A DNA stretch of 64,000 nt from Chelonobacter sp050613185 (lineage in GTDB: Bacteria > Pseudomonadota > Gammaproteobacteria > Enterobacterales > Pasteurellaceae). Under the pieces are notes generated by a model. It worked only from the letters and a program-made list of their open reading frames with translations, was not told the DNA's origin and made no database searches. The translations under genes were made by a program, and so were the position numbers. Positions 16,810 through 24,677 of this stretch are shown piece after piece. The DNA lies in the NCBI RefSeq assembly GCF_050613185.1, contig NZ_CP192511.1, forward strand, positions 1,054,001-1,118,000. Direction: 5' to 3'. Position 1 is the stretch's first letter; each line of letters begins with the position of its first letter.

Positions 16810-17787
16810 TTATTTGTTCCATCTCGGATGGTTATACACTTCCGGATTACAAACGTTTTCCCAACGTTCACCGTTGAGCACCGCAAGTACGCCTTCGGCT
16901 GCCATTGTTGCCACTCCGGAAGCCGCCTCTTTGGTTTGCCCTGCCATATGTGGCGAAACGGTGACATTATCTAATTCAAATAACGGGGCGGTGGTGTCTA
17001 CCGGTTCAGAAGCAAACACATCCAAACCTGCGCTATGGATCAGCCCTTTTTCCAAGGCGACGGTTAATGCCGCTTCATCAACTACCTCGCCTCTGGCACA
17101 ATTGATCAGAATCGTGTTCGCCGACATCCAGTCGATCTCTTGTGCGCCGATTAAATTGCGTGTTTCGGGAGTGAGCGGTACGTGAATGGAAATGACGTGA
17201 GATTGCTTGATGGCTTCATCTAACTGAGAACAATAGAAGTAACCTTCTTTTTCAATGGTTTCCCGGCTCACAAACGGATCATAAACTTTGACTTGCATCC
17301 CGATTGCGCTCGACATCTGTGCCAAAATCGAACCGATCCGACCATAACCAATCAGCGCCAATGTTTTGCCGTTCAGTTCATAGGCTTTGTAGCTGCTGCG
17401 AATAGCAAAATTGCCTTTGCGCATTTCTTTATCAGAGCGGATCAAATCCTTTGCGCAGGCAAACATCAGGGCAAAAGCGTGCTCCGCCACGGATCGCGTG
17501 TTTGCGCCCGGCGCAATCACGACCGGAATCCCCAGTTCGGTTGCGGTTTTAACATCAACATCATCAACTCCGACACCGGGTCTGCCAATGACTTTTAAAT
17601 TCTTTGCTTGCAGCATGGTTTGACGATCAATCGAACCGATCCGGATAATCAAACCGTCGGCATCGAGTAACTCCGGCAGCATTGCCGCCGGAGAGCCATC
17701 ATTAGTAATCGCAATTTTCGTATTCGCTTGTTCTAAAATTGCCATGCCATCATCGTGTAAGCGATGGGAAATAACGACTTTTTTCAT
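16810..17787 (-). CDS. D-isomer-specific 2-hydroxyacid dehydrogenase (phosphoglycerate dehydrogenase-like)
   Basis: A 325-residue NAD-dependent 2-hydroxyacid dehydrogenase. The Rossmann motif is LIGYGRIGSILAQM (about residue 146), the catalytic Arg is in INCARGEVVDEAAL (about 232), the Glu in LDVFASEPVD (about 262) and the His in VSPHMAGQT (about 280). The length is that of the catalytic and NAD domains only, with no ACT regulatory domain, so it is catabolic rather than the serine-pathway SerA. It lies 12 bp after the aldolase gene. A role in oxidising an aldonate or reducing a 2-keto acid is likely. Confidence 0.92.
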   Translation of the reverse strand: MKKVVISHRLHDDGMAILEQANTKIAITNDGSPAAMLPELLDADGLIIRIGSIDRQTMLQAKNLKVIGRPGVGVDDVDVKTATELGIPVVIAPGANTRSVAEHAFALMFACAKDLIRSDKEMRKGNFAIRSSYKAYELNGKTLALIGYGRIGSILAQMSSAIGMQVKVYDPFVSRETIEKEGYFYCSQLDEAIKQSHVISIHVPLTPETRNLIGAQEIDWMSANTILINCARGEVVDEAALTVALEKGLIHSAGLDVFASEPVDTTAPLFELDNVTVSPHMAGQTKEAASGVATMAAEGVLAVLNGERWENVCNPEVYNHPRWNK

Positions 17788-17799
17788 TGTGTTTCCTCG

Positions 17800-18675
17800 T
17801 TATTCGTACAATTTAAAGACTGCTTGCAGTGCCTGATCAATGGTTGGATTTGCGCAGTTTGACGGTTCCCGTGCCGGGCCGACATTATGACCGCGCAGTT
17901 GCGCCGCGCGTTTCACCACTGAGTTCGGATTGCCCATTTGCATTACGTTACGGAAATCACGGATTTTTTTCTGTGACGTATTGGCTTTTTCGAAATCGCC
18001 TTGTTTCCAGTATTCGTAGATTTCAACCATCAGTTCCGGGAAAACGTTGGAACAGCCGCTGATTGCGCCGGTGCCCCCAGCCAGTAACGTCCAAAGAATC
18101 GAGGAGTCATTGCCCGCCATCACGCTTAAACGCGGATCAGTATTCTCAATGTATTTCAGTGAATTATCGAAGTTTCCGCTGCTGTCTTTGATCCCGATGA
18201 TGTTGTCAAATTCAGCCAGTTTTTTCAGGGTTTTATAGTCGATATTGTTGCCGGTGCGTGCCGGAATGTTATACAGCAGAATTGGCGCCGCCACGTTTTT
18301 CGCAATAGTGCTGAAATGACGATATAGGTCATCTTGTGAAACCGAGACAAAATAAGGCGAAATAATCGACAGGACATCGACACCTAAATCCATTACTTGT
18401 TTGGAAAATTCGATCGTTTCTTTGGTGGTGACGCAACCGGTGCCGACATAAACCGGCACGCGACCGTTAACCGCTTCGATTGCGGTTTTGATCACGTCCA
18501 ATTTTTCTTGCCGGTTAAAGGCGTAAAATTCGCCGTTGGTACCCAACGGAAAAATCCCGTGAATTCCGGCGTTGATCAGATATTCAATAAATTCTTTATA
18601 AGCACCCGGATTAAATTTTTCGTTTTCATCTAAACTGGTTAAAACGGGAGCGATAATGCCTTCTGGTTTAAACAT
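17800..18675 (-). CDS. DapA/NanA-superfamily aldolase or dehydratase
   Basis: A 291-residue class I (beta/alpha)8 enzyme. LGTNGEFYAF (about 44) is the keto-acid carboxylate loop, YNIPARTGNNI holds the catalytic Tyr (about 134) and GIKDSSGNF the Schiff-base Lys (about 162). Residues resemble both dihydrodipicolinate synthase (YN-P-RTG) and 2-keto-3-deoxy sugar acid aldolases. A lysine-biosynthesis role is unlikely because the gene sits in a catabolic operon between PdxA2-like and hydroxyacid dehydrogenase genes. It may split a 2-keto-3-deoxy acid to pyruvate and an aldehyde, or dehydrate it. Related to NanA in fold but not a clear NanA. Confidence 0.88.
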   Translation of the reverse strand: MFKPEGIIAPVLTSLDENEKFNPGAYKEFIEYLINAGIHGIFPLGTNGEFYAFNRQEKLDVIKTAIEAVNGRVPVYVGTGCVTTKETIEFSKQVMDLGVDVLSIISPYFVSVSQDDLYRHFSTIAKNVAAPILLYNIPARTGNNIDYKTLKKLAEFDNIIGIKDSSGNFDNSLKYIENTDPRLSVMAGNDSSILWTLLAGGTGAISGCSNVFPELMVEIYEYWKQGDFEKANTSQKKIRDFRNVMQMGNPNSVVKRAAQLRGHNVGPAREPSNCANPTIDQALQAVFKLYE

Positions 18676-18713
18676 AATAATTTCCTCATGTGATTTAACA
18701 TAACTTGTTGTGA

Positions 18714-19709
18714 TTAGGCATATTTCACATTTGCCATTTTGGCGCCTAAATAGAGTGCTTCGGTCATGCTGCGACTATCGGCAATGCCTTGACCGGCAAT
18801 CGGGAAGGCGGTGCCGTGATCAACCGAAGTGCGGATAAACGGCAAGCCGACCGAGACATTCACGCCGCTATCGAAGCCTAATAATTTGAGTGGGATATGA
18901 CCTTGGTCGTGATACATCACCACGACAATATCGAACTCATTCAAATTCGCCGCGCGGTGGAATACCGTATCCGGCGCGATCGGCCCGATCACATTAATGC
19001 CTTGCGCTTGCGCTTCTTTCACTGCCGGTGCGATCTCTTTTTCATCTTCGTCGCCAAACATGCCGTTTTCACCGGCATGCGGATTCAAACCGGCAACGGC
19101 AATTCTCGGTTGTTTGAAACCGAGCATTTTGATATTTTCATCGGCAAGCTGGATAACCTTCATCACGCGCTCTTTTTTCACCAAATCACAGGCTTGGCGC
19201 AGTTGGATATGGGTGGTGACGTGAATGACATTCAGTTTTTCGCTGGCTAACAACATGGAGAAATCTTTAGTTTTGCTCAGATAGGCGAGAATTTCGGTAT
19301 GACCGGGGAACATTTTTCCACCGGCGTGTAACGCCTCTTTATTCAATGGAGCAGTGACAATCGCATGGATTTTGCCTTGCATGGCATATTCAACCGCTCT
19401 TTCGACATACTCGTAAGCGGCTTTTCCGGCGCGGGCATCCACTTGGGCGAACGGCAAATCTGCCGGTAAATTATCCAGATCAATCATATCAATGGTGCCG
19501 AATTCACTTTTGGTATCTTCGATCTGCTCAATCACCCGCAGTTTTAAGGCAGAGTGAACAATTGCTAAGGCTCTTTGCATGATTTTTTTATCACCGATCA
19601 CAACCGGGCGAGCCAATTCATAGATTCTTTTATCTTCCAAGGCCTTAATGATCACTTCAGGGCCGATACCTGCCGCGTCTCCCATCGTAATGCCTAATAC
19701 TGGTTTCAT
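18714..19709 (-). CDS. pdxA2: PdxA2-like 4-phospho acid-sugar dehydrogenase
   Basis: A 331-residue PdxA-family metal- and NAD-dependent dehydrogenase. Seen: GITMGDAAGIGPEVI at the N-terminus, TAPLNKEALHAGG, PGHTEILAYLS with a metal His, GLNPHAGENGMFGDEDE (conserved His), and VMYHDQGHIPLKLLGF with a second metal site. PdxA2 proteins oxidise and decarboxylate 4-phospho-D-threonate or 4-phospho-D-erythronate to dihydroxyacetone phosphate, whereas the PdxA of vitamin B6 synthesis acts on 4-phosphohydroxythreonine. The immediate neighbour, with no gap, is a four-carbon acid-sugar kinase gene, which argues for the catabolic function. Confidence 0.9.
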   Translation of the reverse strand: MKPVLGITMGDAAGIGPEVIIKALEDKRIYELARPVVIGDKKIMQRALAIVHSALKLRVIEQIEDTKSEFGTIDMIDLDNLPADLPFAQVDARAGKAAYEYVERAVEYAMQGKIHAIVTAPLNKEALHAGGKMFPGHTEILAYLSKTKDFSMLLASEKLNVIHVTTHIQLRQACDLVKKERVMKVIQLADENIKMLGFKQPRIAVAGLNPHAGENGMFGDEDEKEIAPAVKEAQAQGINVIGPIAPDTVFHRAANLNEFDIVVVMYHDQGHIPLKLLGFDSGVNVSVGLPFIRTSVDHGTAFPIAGQGIADSRSMTEALYLGAKMANVKYA

Positions 19710-20984
19710 TTAACGCTCCTTATTTGGTGTATTCCGAATAAAATTAATGACTTTCTCAAAAACGCCCGGGGAACCGAATCCCCCGGCTTTGGTGATGATC
19801 GGGATGTCGTGAAGTGCGGTATGCGGCAAATAGCCGAATGGCACCCCGCTTTCAATCTCTCCGGCGATACGGTAGTGTTCCGCCTGCAACGCTTGCGCCA
19901 CGCCAATCGCAATATCGCCGCCGGTGAGAACCAAGCCGGCAAGGCGGTGGTCGATTCGTTGTAACGTGGTGTTTACTATGTCGGATAATAATGAGCAAAT
20001 TCGCTCACCCAATTGTGCCCTGGTTAACGTCAGTTGTTTGCATAACGCGTTGATACCTTGTCGCGCTTGTTGGCTGCTGTCGGTTTTGAACAGGACGGTT
20101 TGCTTGTCGGTAAGTTGTGCGTAAAGTTGATCGATTAGCCGACTGCGATAGCCGTTATCCGTCAAAAGCGGTTCTATTTTGACTTCAATCAACTGTGCCA
20201 AATTCCGCTCCAGCAGGTATTCGGCTTGCTTCGCACTAGCCTCACTCATTGACGCGACCACAAACAATAGCGCGGAGCTGTCGACGTATTCACGATAGAG
20301 CGTGTCGGGCAAAAAAGCAGCTAATCCCGACGAACCGGCGATAATATATGATTCATCTATTTGCTTGATTATATTGCTGATTAATGCAAAATCTTGATTT
20401 TTTTCCGCATCGAAAGTGAACAGGCATTGCGTGGATTGCGCCATCTTTTGCCGCAGATAATCCATGCAGTCAGCACTTCTTAACATTTCCAATTCTATTT
20501 CAATAATCGGAAGTGCGGTCTGGCTGGCGAGAATTTCACTCACGCGCGAAGAATAAATCGGCGTTTTCGGATCGGTTGCGAATTCGGTGTCAGTCAGCGG
20601 TACGCCGGCAAGATAGCAGATACCGTTTCGTACCGTTCTTCCGGCGTCGGGTAATGCCGGACAGAAAAAAACCGCCTGCCTGCCGGAGGCATTCAGCGCC
20701 GCTTCTAGCTCGGCACCGACATTGCCGCGCAGGGTGGAATCGGTTTTTTTATAAATTGTGAGTGCGGCGGTTTGGTAAGCCGCAACAACCGCACTTACCC
20801 GTTCGGCGGCTTGCTGGCTGCGGAGTGCACGGCTGTCGGTATTGACAACAATCACATCGGCTTGTGCCGGGTGGCCTTTGTTTTGCCAGTTTAATGCAAC
20901 ATCGACCGTGGCTTGCTTGTTGCAAAACTGAACGCCGGTATCATTGGCTCCGGTAAAGTCGTCTGCAATCACCAACATTTTCAT
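19710..20984 (-). CDS. Four-carbon acid-sugar kinase (DUF1537 family, DtnK/OtnK-like)
   Basis: A kinase of about 424 residues. The N-terminal substrate domain opens with MLVIADDFTGANDTGVQF, the family hallmark; KKTDSTLRGNVG follows near residue 85, and the C-terminal nucleotide domain has LVLTGGDIAIGVAQAL. ATG 20984 (protein MKMLVIADD) is preferred over an upstream ATG at 21002 because the hallmark normally starts at residues 2-4 and GAG lies just upstream. DtnK/OtnK kinases phosphorylate D-threonate, D-erythronate or L-erythronate at C4. The product fits the PdxA2-like enzyme encoded immediately downstream. It is the first gene of an eight-gene unit ending at tctC. Confidence 0.9.
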   Translation of the reverse strand: MKMLVIADDFTGANDTGVQFCNKQATVDVALNWQNKGHPAQADVIVVNTDSRALRSQQAAERVSAVVAAYQTAALTIYKKTDSTLRGNVGAELEAALNASGRQAVFFCPALPDAGRTVRNGICYLAGVPLTDTEFATDPKTPIYSSRVSEILASQTALPIIEIELEMLRSADCMDYLRQKMAQSTQCLFTFDAEKNQDFALISNIIKQIDESYIIAGSSGLAAFLPDTLYREYVDSSALLFVVASMSEASAKQAEYLLERNLAQLIEVKIEPLLTDNGYRSRLIDQLYAQLTDKQTVLFKTDSSQQARQGINALCKQLTLTRAQLGERICSLLSDIVNTTLQRIDHRLAGLVLTGGDIAIGVAQALQAEHYRIAGEIESGVPFGYLPHTALHDIPIITKAGGFGSPGVFEKVINFIRNTPNKER

Positions 20985-21192
20985 TCTGCTCAATCGCCTC
21001 ATTTGTTTCTGGATGTGAAGGATTATAGCGAGAACATCCGGCTAAAACTTTGTGCCAGATCACAAATTTGATTATTTGCAATCTTTTTGATTTAAAATAA
21101 TCAAATATTATTTTTTTAAGTATGCCTTATAAGTTTGTTTTTCTATTGGATTCTGCATAAAATATAACAATCTATTTTTATCGGAACCCCAA
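20985..21192 (-). promoter_or_regulatory. Promoter/operator gap of the acid-sugar kinase operon
   Basis: A CRP-like site lies at 21049-21064: on the minus strand TGTGATCTGGCACAAA, 12 of 16 matches to consensus with one half perfect, 65-80 bp before the kinase start. Directly upstream is an inverted repeat, TTTGATTATTT (21067-21077) and AAATAATCAAA (21095-21105). The right arm continues as AAATAATCAAATAT and resembles motifs in the other two promoter gaps of the locus. The gap also serves as the 5' region of yqfB on the plus strand, so both directions may share it. Confidence 0.5.
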
Positions 21193-21507
21193 ATGACACC
21201 AACCCAAATCACCTTTTTCGAACGTTTTGAAACCAATATTCTCAACGGCAGTAAGACCATTACGATTCGCGATCAGAGCGAAAGCCACTATCAGCCGAAC
21301 TCGGTGGTTGATGTGTTGACTTACGAAAGCCAACGCTGGTTTGCACAAATTCGGATTCTGTCCGTCAATGCCATTCGTTTTGACGAATTAAACGAAGAAC
21401 ACGCCCGGCAGGAAAATATGACGCTGGAGGCGCTGAAAACGGTAATCAGCGAAATTTATCCTAATGAAACCGCACTTTGGGTTTTAGAGTACGAATTGGT
21501 GAAATAA
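21193..21507 (+). CDS. yqfB: N4-acetylcytidine amidohydrolase (ASCH domain)
   Basis: A 104-residue ASCH-fold protein, very like E. coli YqfB (103 residues). YqfB hydrolyses N4-acetylcytidine to cytidine and acetate. The three residues reported to be catalytic in the E. coli enzyme align at the same numbers: Lys21 and Thr24 in NGSKTITIRD and Glu74 in ARQENMTLE. The gene stands alone on the plus strand between the accessory catabolic locus and tkt. The start follows CGGAACCCCAA, a weak ribosome site. A USS complement (ACCGCACTT) occurs near the 3' end of the gene. Confidence 0.93.
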   Translation: MTPTQITFFERFETNILNGSKTITIRDQSESHYQPNSVVDVLTYESQRWFAQIRILSVNAIRFDELNEEHARQENMTLEALKTVISEIYPNETALWVLEYELVK

Positions 21508-21533
21508 AAAAATCCCTGCCGAACAGCAGGGAT
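21504..21533 (-). terminator. Terminator of tkt (shared with yqfB)
   Basis: ATCCCTGC (21512-21519) and GCAGGGAT (21526-21533) form a perfect 8-bp stem with a 6-nt loop. On the minus strand a run of T residues follows (complement of 21505-21511), giving a strong terminator for tkt. It also overlaps the yqfB stop region on the plus strand. Confidence 0.88.
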
Positions 21534-21554
21534 CTCATTGTGATTAAGGCGAAA

Positions 21555-23549
21555 TTATAAAATTTCTTTCGCTTTCGCCACCACGTTTTCCACGGTGAAA
21601 CCGAACAGTTTGAACAGTTGATCGGCCGGAGCGGATTCGCCGAAGCTGTTCATGCCGATGATACGGCCGTCGAAGCCGACGTATTTGTACCAGAAATCGC
21701 TGATACCGGCTTCGATTGCCACGCGTTTGGTCACCGCACTTGGCAACACCGATTCACGGTAAGCGGTATCTTGCGCGTCAAACACGTTGCTGGACGGCAT
21801 TGAAACCACGCGTACTTTTTTACCTTCCGCGCTCAATTGTTCCGCTGCTTTCACCGCCAGTTCCACTTCAGAACCGGTGGCAATCAAGATCAAATCCGCC
21901 GTGCCGTCGCAATCTTTCAACACATACGCCCCGCGCGCGACGTTGGCTAGCTGTTCCGCATTGCGTTCCATTTGCGCTAAGTTTTGGCGGGTGAAAATCA
22001 TTGCACTCGGGCCGTCTTTGCGCTCAACCGCCGCTTTCCACGCAATTGCCGATTCCACTTGGTCGCAAGGGCGCCAAGTTTGCAGGTTCGGGATCAAGCG
22101 CAATGCGGCGGTTTGTTCGACCGGCTGGTGGGTCGGACCGTCTTCGCCCAAGCCGATGGAATCGTGGGTGTAAACGAACAGCACGCGTTGTTTCATCAAT
22201 GCCGCCATACGCACAGCATTATGGGCGTATTCCATAAACATCAGGAAAGTTGCGCCGTAAGGAATGAAACCGCCGTGTAAGGCAATGCCGTTCATGATTG
22301 CCGACATGCCGAACTCACGCACGCCGTAGTTGACGTAGTTGCCATCCACGATATTGGCGCGGATCGGTTTTGAACCCGACCATAAAGTTAAGTTTGAACT
22401 TGCCAAGTCGGCTGAACCGCCTAAGAATTCAGGCAATAATGGCGCAAAGGCTTCAATCGCGTTTTGTGAGGCTTTACGGCTGGCGATGGCGGCAGGATTG
22501 GCTTGCAATTTTTCGATAAAGGCTTGTGATTCCGCCGCCCAGTTTGCCGGCAGATCGCCGTTCACGCGGCGTTTGAATTCTGCGGCTAATTCGGGATAAG
22601 CGGCTTGGTAAGCGGCGAATTTTTCATCCCAGGCTTTTTCCGCCGCTTGTCCTTTGGCTTTTGCGTCCCACTCGGCGTAAATCTCGGTAGGGATTTCAAA
22701 TGCCGCGTGCGCCCAGTTTAATGCTTTGCGGGTTAAGGCGATTTCTTCGTCACCCAACGGTGCGCCGTGGCTGTCGTGGGAGTTGGATTTGTTCGGCGAA
22801 CCGTAACCGATAATGGTTTTACAGATAATCAAGGTCGGCTTGCCGGTTTCCGCTTGCGCTTGTTCAACCGCACTTTTCACCTGTGCCGCGTCGTGTCCGT
22901 CAATCGCAGGGATTACTTGCCAGCCGTAGGCTTCGAAGCGTTTCTGCGTGTCGTCGGTGAACCAGCCGTCAACATGACCGTCAATCGAAATATTGTTGTC
23001 GTCGTAGAAGGCAATCAGTTTGCCTAAGCCCAGCGTACCGGCAAGAGAACAGGCTTCGTGCGAAATCCCTTCCATCAAACAGCCGTCGCCCAAGAAGACA
23101 TAGGTGTGGTGATCAACGATGTTGTGACCGTCACGGTTGAATTGCCCGGCTAAGGTTTTTTCCGCCAGCGCCATACCGACTGCGTTGGTGATCCCTTGTC
23201 CCAACGGACCGGTGGTGGTTTCCACGCCCGGTGCGTAGCCGTATTCCGGGTGTCCCGGGGTTTTGGAATGCAGTTGGCGGAACTGTTTTAAATCGTCGAT
23301 CGACAAATCATAGCCGCTCAAATGCAACAGGCTGTAGATCAACATTGAGCCGTGTCCGTTCGACAGCACGAAACGATCGCGGTTTGCCCAGCTTGGGTTG
23401 GTCGGGTTATGCACTAAAAAATCGCGCCATAACACTTCGGCAATGTCCGCCATGCCCATCGGTGCGCCCGGGTGTCCGGATTTTGCTTTTTGTACGGCGT
23501 CCATACTTAAAAAACGGATCGCATTTGCCAATTCTTTGCGTGAAGCCAT
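21555..23549 (-). CDS. tkt: Transketolase
   Basis: A 664-residue thiamine-diphosphate transketolase (E. coli TktA 663). It exchanges two-carbon units between sugar phosphates in the non-oxidative pentose phosphate pathway. Seen: the start MASRKELANAIRFLSMDAVQ, SGHPGAPMGMADIAEVLW, GDGCLMEGISHEA with the ThDP/Mg motif (GDG...N about 155-187), KTIIGYGSPNKS, and the C-terminal part with FMEYAHNAVRMAALM and THDSIGLGEDGPTHQPVEQ. The start at 23549 has AGGAGAATCAC in front; the longer frame to 23732 is not supported. A strong CRP-like site lies 120 bp upstream. Confidence 0.98.
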   Translation of the reverse strand: MASRKELANAIRFLSMDAVQKAKSGHPGAPMGMADIAEVLWRDFLVHNPTNPSWANRDRFVLSNGHGSMLIYSLLHLSGYDLSIDDLKQFRQLHSKTPGHPEYGYAPGVETTTGPLGQGITNAVGMALAEKTLAGQFNRDGHNIVDHHTYVFLGDGCLMEGISHEACSLAGTLGLGKLIAFYDDNNISIDGHVDGWFTDDTQKRFEAYGWQVIPAIDGHDAAQVKSAVEQAQAETGKPTLIICKTIIGYGSPNKSNSHDSHGAPLGDEEIALTRKALNWAHAAFEIPTEIYAEWDAKAKGQAAEKAWDEKFAAYQAAYPELAAEFKRRVNGDLPANWAAESQAFIEKLQANPAAIASRKASQNAIEAFAPLLPEFLGGSADLASSNLTLWSGSKPIRANIVDGNYVNYGVREFGMSAIMNGIALHGGFIPYGATFLMFMEYAHNAVRMAALMKQRVLFVYTHDSIGLGEDGPTHQPVEQTAALRLIPNLQTWRPCDQVESAIAWKAAVERKDGPSAMIFTRQNLAQMERNAEQLANVARGAYVLKDCDGTADLILIATGSEVELAVKAAEQLSAEGKKVRVVSMPSSNVFDAQDTAYRESVLPSAVTKRVAIEAGISDFWYKYVGFDGRIIGMNSFGESAPADQLFKLFGFTVENVVAKAKEIL

Positions 23550-23668
23550 GTGATTCTCCTGTTCAAAATAGAAATAATTATTTGCCAAAAAATAGTTTGT
23601 TGAGTTTACACCAATCTGGGGATAAATGTGGATAGATAATCTCAATGACTTAAATTTCAAAAACTTTT

Positions 23669-23684
23669 TGTGATCGATCTCACA
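23669..23684. promoter_or_regulatory. CRP-like site upstream of tkt
   Basis: TGTGATCGATCTCACA has both CRP half-sites TGTGA and TCACA perfect with the correct 6-bp spacing. It starts 120 bp upstream of the tkt start and overlaps the last codons of dusA. Read on either strand it keeps both half-sites. Confidence 0.55.
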
Positions 23685-24654
23685 CTTCTTCGACCAATGA
23701 AAGTGCGGTTTCGACCACCTCAACGCCGGCACCTGTTTTGTGCGCCTTTTCGCTGAGGTAACGCCGCCATAGCTTGGCGCCTTTGCAGCCTTGAAATGCC
23801 CCGACCATGTGCCGCGTGATATGGTTTAAATGCGTGCCGGCGCTCAGTTCTTTTTCAATATACGGCAACATTTTTTCCACCGCCTGACGCGGGGTCACCA
23901 CCGCACTTTGCGGATCGAACAACGTTTGATCGATAAATCCGAGCAGACTTGGATTTTGGTAGGCTTCGCGCCCGACCATCACTCCATCGACAAACTGCAA
24001 ATGGCGTAACATTTCGTCAAGGGTTTTAATCCCGCCGTTAATGGCGATTTTTAACTGCGGAAAGTCGCGTTTCAGTTGATAAACCCGTGCGTAATCCAGC
24101 GGCGGAATTTCACGGTTCTCTTTCGGGCTCAGCCCCGACAGCCACGCCTTGCGCGCGTGAATGGTCAATTCCTGACAACCGGCTTGATTTACTTTTTGTA
24201 CAAAATCACACAGAAAGTCATAACTGTCGAGATTATCAATCCCAATCCGCGTTTTCACCGTCACCGGAATCGAAACCGCACTTTGCATTTGCGCCACGCA
24301 ATCCGCCACCAAATCGGCTTTTGCCATTAGGCACGCGCCGAAAAAGCCGTTTTGCACCCGATCCGACGGGCAGCCGACATTCAGATTGATTTCGTTATAG
24401 CCGTATTGTTCGGCTTTTTGCGCACAAAGTTTGAGCTGCGCCGGATCACTGCCGCCCAATTGTAACGCCACCGGCTGTTCGCCTTGATCGTAAAGCAGGT
24501 GATCGTATTTGGCGTGAATAATCGCACCGGTGGTAATCATTTCGGTGTAAAGCAACGCATGGCGGCTGAACTGGCGGTGAAAATAGCGGCAATGGCGCGT
24601 GGTCCAGTCCAACATCGGGGCGACCGAAAAACGGGCGCGGTAGTGAGTGTGCAT
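23680..24654 (-). CDS. dusA: tRNA-dihydrouridine synthase A
   Basis: A 324-residue flavoenzyme that reduces uridine to dihydrouridine in the D-loop of tRNA (DusA: positions 20 and 20a). Seen: FSVAPMLDWTTRHCRYFHR, LLYTEMITTGAI, VALQLGGSDP, INLNVGCPSDRVQNG with FFGACLM holding the catalytic Cys, TVKTRIGIDNLDSYDFL, and HARKAWLSGLSPKENREIPP. ATG 24654 (MHTHYRARFSVAP) is taken as the start; the longer open frame runs back into clcA on the same strand and is not coding. It lies 23 bp after the clcA stop and is probably co-transcribed with it. Confidence 0.96.
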   Translation of the reverse strand: MHTHYRARFSVAPMLDWTTRHCRYFHRQFSRHALLYTEMITTGAIIHAKYDHLLYDQGEQPVALQLGGSDPAQLKLCAQKAEQYGYNEINLNVGCPSDRVQNGFFGACLMAKADLVADCVAQMQSAVSIPVTVKTRIGIDNLDSYDFLCDFVQKVNQAGCQELTIHARKAWLSGLSPKENREIPPLDYARVYQLKRDFPQLKIAINGGIKTLDEMLRHLQFVDGVMVGREAYQNPSLLGFIDQTLFDPQSAVVTPRQAVEKMLPYIEKELSAGTHLNHITRHMVGAFQGCKGAKLWRRYLSEKAHKTGAGVEVVETALSLVEEV

Positions 24655-24677
24655 AAAGTAAATAAATATCCTGTCGT

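Noticed and set aside
17800..18675. Assignment of the DapA-family gene as lysine-pathway dapA or as nanA
   Set aside because: Catabolic operon context argues against dapA, and residue patterns around the Tyr and Lys do not match NanA; left at superfamily level.
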